Shown here in pieces: positions 58,976 through 64,000 of a stretch of DNA of 64,000 bases; the stretch's first letter is position 1; every line of letters begins with the position of its first letter. The position numbers and the translations under genes were made by a program. The DNA is taken from NCBI GenBank assembly GCA_026413225.1, contig CM048553.1, positions 143,166,690 through 143,230,689 of the forward strand. The letters run 5' to 3'. The notes beneath the pieces were generated by a model that had not been told where the DNA came from, did no database searches, and was given only the letters and a program-made list of their open reading frames with translations. The stretch is from Otis tarda. Taxonomy: Eukaryota; Chordata; Aves; Otidiformes; Otididae.

Positions 58976-61900
58976 CAGAGGCATTAAACTACAGCTTTTT
59001 GCCCTAATTAGCTGGGGGAACTGCTGGACAAGGCATATTCTCAGTTCCTAAGTAGTTCAGGCTCCAATCTTCATTGGTTTTATACCTCTGAGGAGATGAA
59101 TTATGCAGGTAATTGTCTAATGGCTAGAGAATTGTTAAAATTTTTGTAGCTGATATAGGCTGTGGCTCTCTGGGAAGGTGGCACATTCAGTAAAGTTACA
59201 GGACAGATGGGAACCCATAACGCTACATATTAATGTCTAATGAAATTCTAACTATTTCCATAACTCTGCAAAGTTGTATGTGTTGAGATTTGTTTTATAA
59301 TGCCTTGTGGGTTTCATTCTGTGCCTTCTATGTTTTACCAGTTCTTCTTCCTCAAAACACTCTATTTCTATACTGGTTTAAGGATCATACAGTCATTGTG
59401 TACACGAGCTAACTCTACTGCACCAACCACTTCCTCTCCCTTTTTTTTTTTTTTTTAATGTAAAGAAACCATTCTCTAGCTAAACCATGTGAGAGTCAGA
59501 AAACAGAAGACAGAGAATTCAGTCTTGGCCAGAAGCTGACAACACAAGGAAAGGTTTTGGAAAGAACAGTGACAAGTGTTGTGCTGTCTTGTAAGCTTTA
59601 GGCTGCATTACTTTTTCTTTTTTTTTTCTTTTTTTTTTTTTCTTTTCAGAAGCAACTTTCTTATTAGTCACTAAGAAAACCAAAACATCCAAAACTGGAA
59701 AATAATACTTTATTGCAAGTTTGAATCAAGTTAGAAAAGTTATAAACTCCTTCAAAGTAATTGAGGGTTAAAGATGGAAATGTCAGACCTATTTTACAGC
59801 AACATCACCAGATGCTTTGATAGATCTATTATAAATTCTACTTGCATTATTCTAAGGAAAGATTGCTATCCAGTCACTGTTCCTTGGCTACATTATTTCT
59901 TTCCTTATCTCACTGATTCTTTTCATTCAGTAAGGAATTCATTAGTAATGTAGCAGATTTCTTGGTGAGATATGGTCCAACAAATACTGTTATTACAATT
60001 TTGTCTTTTTTCCATATAACCTTTTTCTTTTATCACTTTGGCAGTCTTTGCTGTATGGGCGCCTTCACTGGAGCAATGCTGAGTTCAGTTACCTGGAGCA
60101 GTATATATTGTAGAAAAGCTAGACTGGAATAGTTTGGTATTTCATTACAGTGTAACTGTCTGGGGCAAAATGTTTTTTTTTGGTGCATCCTATTTGTTTT
60201 TCATTACCTTAGAATCATTTAAAAGAGCCAATTCTTTTGTCTGGCATATATTTTACTTCGGTGAAAACGATGATAGAGTGAACAATAGGGGGAAAACAAA
60301 GGGAAATAAAGAAATGAAAAAATCAGTTATCAATGTATGAATGGCTAGGGGTTTACTTTAAGCTGATGAAAATTATCTGGAACTCACTCCTGGAAAATGT
60401 GCTTTGTGAGTATCCCCAGGTGTCCCCCAGCTAAGCAGGAGCTTGCATTGCATCTTCAGTCTGAGATCCTGCTTTTCTCTCCCCAGCCCATCCCCATCAT
60501 TATGGCTCAGCAGAGATTACTTCCCCTCTCAGATTTTCTAGAATAACCTCTTGTGTAATCTCTAGCTAGTCTAACAGTGTCAAAGTGATGCCACTTATTT
60601 TAAGGTCTTTCAATAATGTATTTTTTCTAAGCAACGTGGTTTTGAAAGGTGTTAAAGCAGGAAAAAACAAGCAGTGGGACACATGACTCCAAGGAGAATG
60701 GGAATGCTCAGGCCAGGAACTCATGGGAGTCCAAAACAAGGTGCATGACTGCACCAGGGGAAGCTCCAGCCCTAAAATATGTGTCTGTGAATCTGCCCAA
60801 CAATTCTGACTGTGGAATGAAGGGCAGGAATCCCACAGGCAGCCATGACTCAGCAAACATTTATTTTCAAATAAGGTTGTTATTACAGACCCCTTAACCC
60901 AGGATCCTTCATGCATGATCTCACACAGGCTGCATCCTCCTTTTCAGTAGAGCTAGGTAGGCAGGTGCAGCTCCTCATTATGACTGTGAAACTTCGACCA
61001 GTCCTTTTTCAAATGTTGATTTTATGTTTCATTAAAAACATCTATTCTCTCTGCAGTTGGAGGTAGCAGCTGGCTGCATCATTTGTTGGGAGTGACATCT
61101 CCAACATAGAAGAGGCTATGAAACATAAGCAAAGTAACTTACAATAGCGAAGAGAGGCATTTCCAGCTTTCATTAAAAGAAGAATGTGACAAACCTCTGC
61201 CTTGGGCAGTCACTTCATGATATCTGCTGGGCACTCAATCAAGACTCCATAGAGAAATATTAAGATCTCATTTTCCTGGGACCAAGTCAGGGGCATTTAT
61301 ATGGCCATCTGTGATGATTATTCAGCTGAAAACTCCCTGTTAAACCGCTTTACTGGAGATTGTTAGAAACCTTCCCCATCTTAACTTATAGGAATTTATA
61401 GCAAGCATCAAGTTAGTGTTTTCATAGTGACTCAAACACTACCTTTTTATCCTACAAAGATTAGCTCCAGCTACCAGCATCAGATACAAGCTTTACCCAA
61501 GCTCAGCAGTATTTGGATCAGGTTTTTCACTGGAGCCCATCAGAAGTGCATTTCTGCAATCCTGATTCACTCTGAGAACCATTTACTCATAGCTGTTGTG
61601 TCACTGGCTCCAGACATACTGCTCATCTGGTGGAGCTCTGCTCACTGTGAGTAATGATCCACTGTCATTATTTAATTTCCTTGGGTATTTAGAAAAGAAA
61701 ATGTAATTGTCTTATTTTAATCTAAATTTCTGCTGTAGCAGTAAAACAAACAGTAATTAAAACCATGAATCAAAAACAAGAGCATAAATATTTACAAACA
61801 CTGATCTTTGTTTCTTTCCTGGCTCTCTGGAAGCAAGTCACAAGGAAGGACTATTAGTTCCTAGCTGGTCTTCCTTAGGCAGAAGCAGGCAGAGCAGAAT

Positions 61901-63340
61901 ATCAATTGATTTCAATGTGACACAGCATTCACAGCTCTGAACTTGCTTTGTTCTTGCAGCACACAGATATGTCACTAAAGGAAGCAACCTTCAGCATCCT
62001 AAAGACAAACCCAAAGAAATATGCATCCAGCTTGCACGTTACAATAGTTGAAGCACAGCGTTATCAAAGCAGTGTTAATCGCAGCATCCTTATCAGTCGA
62101 AATGCATTAAGGAACTGCCAGAACAGTAGGATCTCGAGCAGTGACATTTTTAATACTTTTTATGTGCAAGCAAATTTTGCTAGTCATTCTGCAGGGATTA
62201 AGAAGAAAAATGGGAAAAGAAGTCAGAAATGCACTAATTCTGAAACCATCCTCACTTTTTTAGTGCGGACAAAGGGATCTGTACTGCACTGGCAGACAGA
62301 GCGGAAGGAAAAACCAACAGCCATTACCGTGCCGTTGTTCAAATTAGTAAACTGCCAGTTCCTCCCATTTTATAGTGGCCAGTACTGGAAAACATCAACA
62401 GGGAAGTCCAGGAACCAGACAGCCTCAGCAGCTGCTGTTAGCTAGTGAAAATTTTCCCCGAACATTACCCCAACAGAGGCTTGTGCTGTAGTTTGTGACC
62501 CCCTGCCCTTGGCCACCCCCAGCCAGCAGGTATCCACCTTAGTCCCAGAAAATATGGTTGACAGTTGTACTAACATAACAGATTGTGATGATGTGCTGTG
62601 AGTGGGTCACTAAAATATTCTGCTTTAAAAGAACTGTGAAAAAAAAAACAGTGACACCAGCACACCTGCCAAGTGTGCCTGGTTCCAGCACATGGGTGGG
62701 AAAGACCAGCTGAGGCTCTTGATCAGAATGCTCCATCACTGAAGGGAGCTATGGCCTTAGGTAATTGAAGTGTCAGAACACTTTTCAGGCTGCAGGATTA
62801 ACTTCTGCACTGTCTGTATGTACTTCACAGGTTTATTTTTTTCTCTAGGAGAGGCTAGGAGCACTGCCAGTCACTGCCACAACCTGATTCAAATTAGCGA
62901 GTATGGGTAAAGCCTGTTCACAACTCCATGTTCTTGAAAATGTAAAGGATATAAAAAGTTATTCCACCTAGATGACCACAAATTACTTTCTTTCTCATAT
63001 ACAGCCCAAGGGGATGCAAAAATTCCTTCCTCTTCCCTCTCCTCTTTGGGCCCAGTTCTTTGGCTAAAAGCTGCTGACCTGGCCACTATTTGGGTTATTA
63101 TGAACGAACTTTCAGAGCCATAACTGGCTAATCATGGAAGAAAAGTCCTGTTGCTCACTCCCATTGCTTGTAATGGTGTTGTGGGATCCTCTTTTCTTCC
63201 TGGGGCCCTAAAGGGGTGATGAAATGCTACAAAATTTCCACGGTCAAGAGGGAATTAATAATTAGTAGGAAACAGACAGAATCTCAGGTGAGTAAAATAG
63301 TGCCTTCTCTAGACTGCATGCAGAGATGAAGAAAGTAATT
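58976..63340. other. Intergenic DNA
   Basis: Pyrimidine-rich tracts lie at 59439-59457 and 59610-59649. An orphan 158-codon frame at 61969-62445 is listed separately. Otherwise I see nothing supported. Confidence 0.45.
61969..62445 (+). other. Unrecognised ORF, 158 codons, preceded by an acceptor-like tract
   Basis: The frame runs from ATG 61969 to TAG 62443-62445 and begins MSLKEATFSILKTNPKKYAS. It is Ser/Lys/Asn-rich, basic, and has no signal peptide, membrane segment or family motif I can name. TTTGTTCTTGCAG at 61947-61959 looks like a splice acceptor, and the frame is open back to 61948, so it could be a terminal exon. Against this, no AATAAA follows within several hundred bases, and I recognise no homologue. 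Chance is quite possible. Confidence 0.2.
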
Positions 63341-63344
63341 AGCA

Positions 63345-64000
63345 ATGAACGCTTGGTGGATATTGAGAAAGACTTAGGTCTCCTCAGAGATCCTGGAAGA
63401 ATCTCTCTCTTGGAAGAGGGATCCAGGAAAGCTGGTTGATATTCAAAAGTCACCTACTCCCTGGTAAAGAAATATTCATTCCAACTAAATCAAGCAAAGG
63501 CAGCAGGAGGACAGCATGGATGAGCAAGGAGCTCCTGACAAAGCTCAAACATAAAAAAGAACCACAGAGGAGGTTGAAGCAGGGACAGGGGCCCAGGAGG
63601 AATACAATGACACAGTCTGATTGTATAGGGATGGGGTCAGGAAAGCCAAAGCCCACCTGGAGCTGAATGAGGTGAAGCAGGCAAAGGGCAGCACAAAAGG
63701 CTTCTACAGGTCTAGCAGCAGCAAAAGAAAGACCTGGGGAAATGTGGATCTACTGCTAAGTGCAGTACAGGTCCTGGTGACAAAGGATATGGAAAAGTCC
63801 AAAGTAGTCAATGTCACCTTCAGCTGTACCTGAAAGAGGAAGACCAGCATTCAGGAATCGCAAGCCTCTGAGATCAGAGGGCAAGTCTGGAGCAAGGATA
63901 TCTTACCCTTGGTGGAGGAGGATCAGGTTAGGGAACATTTAAACAAAGTAAGGCCATGGGACCTGATGGGAGGCACACAGAGGTGCTGAGGGGCCTGCCT
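63345..64000 (+). mobile_element. Old CR1 ORF2 fragment running off the right edge
   Basis: Between 63436 and 63833 frames on the + strand translate to words typical of the CR1 ORF2 segment between endonuclease and reverse transcriptase: FKSHLLPGKEIFIPTKSSKG, SRRTAWMSKELLTKLKHKK, RKAKAHLELNE and SSSKRKTWGN. Frameshifts separate the pieces. GGGACCTGATGGG near 63959 fits the KAMGPDGI-type start of the reverse-transcriptase domain. It is an internal rather than a 3'-end piece, so the element probably continues beyond the window. Confidence 0.85.

Noticed and set aside
32376..64000. DCSTAMP or DPYS coding exons, expected downstream of RIMS2 from mammalian gene order
   Set aside because: No frame resembles the large DCSTAMP exon or DPYS motifs on either strand. 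They probably lie beyond the window or are arranged differently.
1..64000. CRISPR arrays, operons, tRNA or rRNA genes
   Set aside because: No regularly spaced repeat arrays and no recognisable tRNA or rRNA sequence. The direct repeats seen have only two copies each.

Overview
This window is vertebrate nuclear DNA, most likely from a bird. The main evidence is a set of dispersed CR1 non-LTR retrotransposon copies with the typical 3' tail (tandem ATTCTATG-like octamers), on an AT-rich background with compact introns and one sharp CpG island. I see no prokaryotic genes. Most open reading frames in the window are chance ORFs or CR1 remnants.

One protein-coding gene can be supported: the 3' end of RIMS2 (regulating synaptic membrane exocytosis 2) on the + strand. 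An internal promoter in a CpG island (about 10430-11400) serves a first coding exon that starts at ATG 11046. This exon splices to five further exons (25439-25580, 26887-26999, 27758-27859, 28845-28984, 29430-29648). All junctions are GT/AG and all phases agree. The result is a 281-residue protein of the short RIM2-gamma type: a unique N-terminus, a linker and the C-terminal C2B domain. The last five exons should also form the 3' end of the long RIM2 isoforms, whose earlier exons are not visible here. Candidate polyadenylation signals lie at 31073 and 32353. The distal 3' UTR carries three Pumilio-type elements and several microRNA seed matches.

Layout: 1-10140 is non-coding, presumably a RIMS2 intron for long transcripts, with two CR1 remnants. 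A CR1 fragment at 10141-10410 abuts the CpG island. 11046-29648 is the RIM2-gamma coding span, with a 14-kb first intron that contains a CR1 copy in reverse orientation. 29649 to about 32375 is the 3' UTR. From about 32375 to 64000 the DNA is apparently intergenic, with further CR1 copies (34.7, 38.6, 50.3, 51.9 kb and one crossing the right edge at 63.4 kb), a possible solo LTR near 58.9 kb, microsatellites, and a few unrecognised ORFs. DCSTAMP and DPYS, the neighbours I recall downstream of RIMS2 in mammals, are not detectable here.

I did not find an undescribed multi-gene system. The most interesting signals are the RIM2-gamma promoter with its adjoining CR1 fragment, the Pumilio-element cluster in the distal 3' UTR, a 44-bp perfect AT-rich palindrome in intron 4, a pair of perfect hairpins upstream of exon 2, and an orphan ORF at 61969-62445 preceded by an acceptor-like tract.
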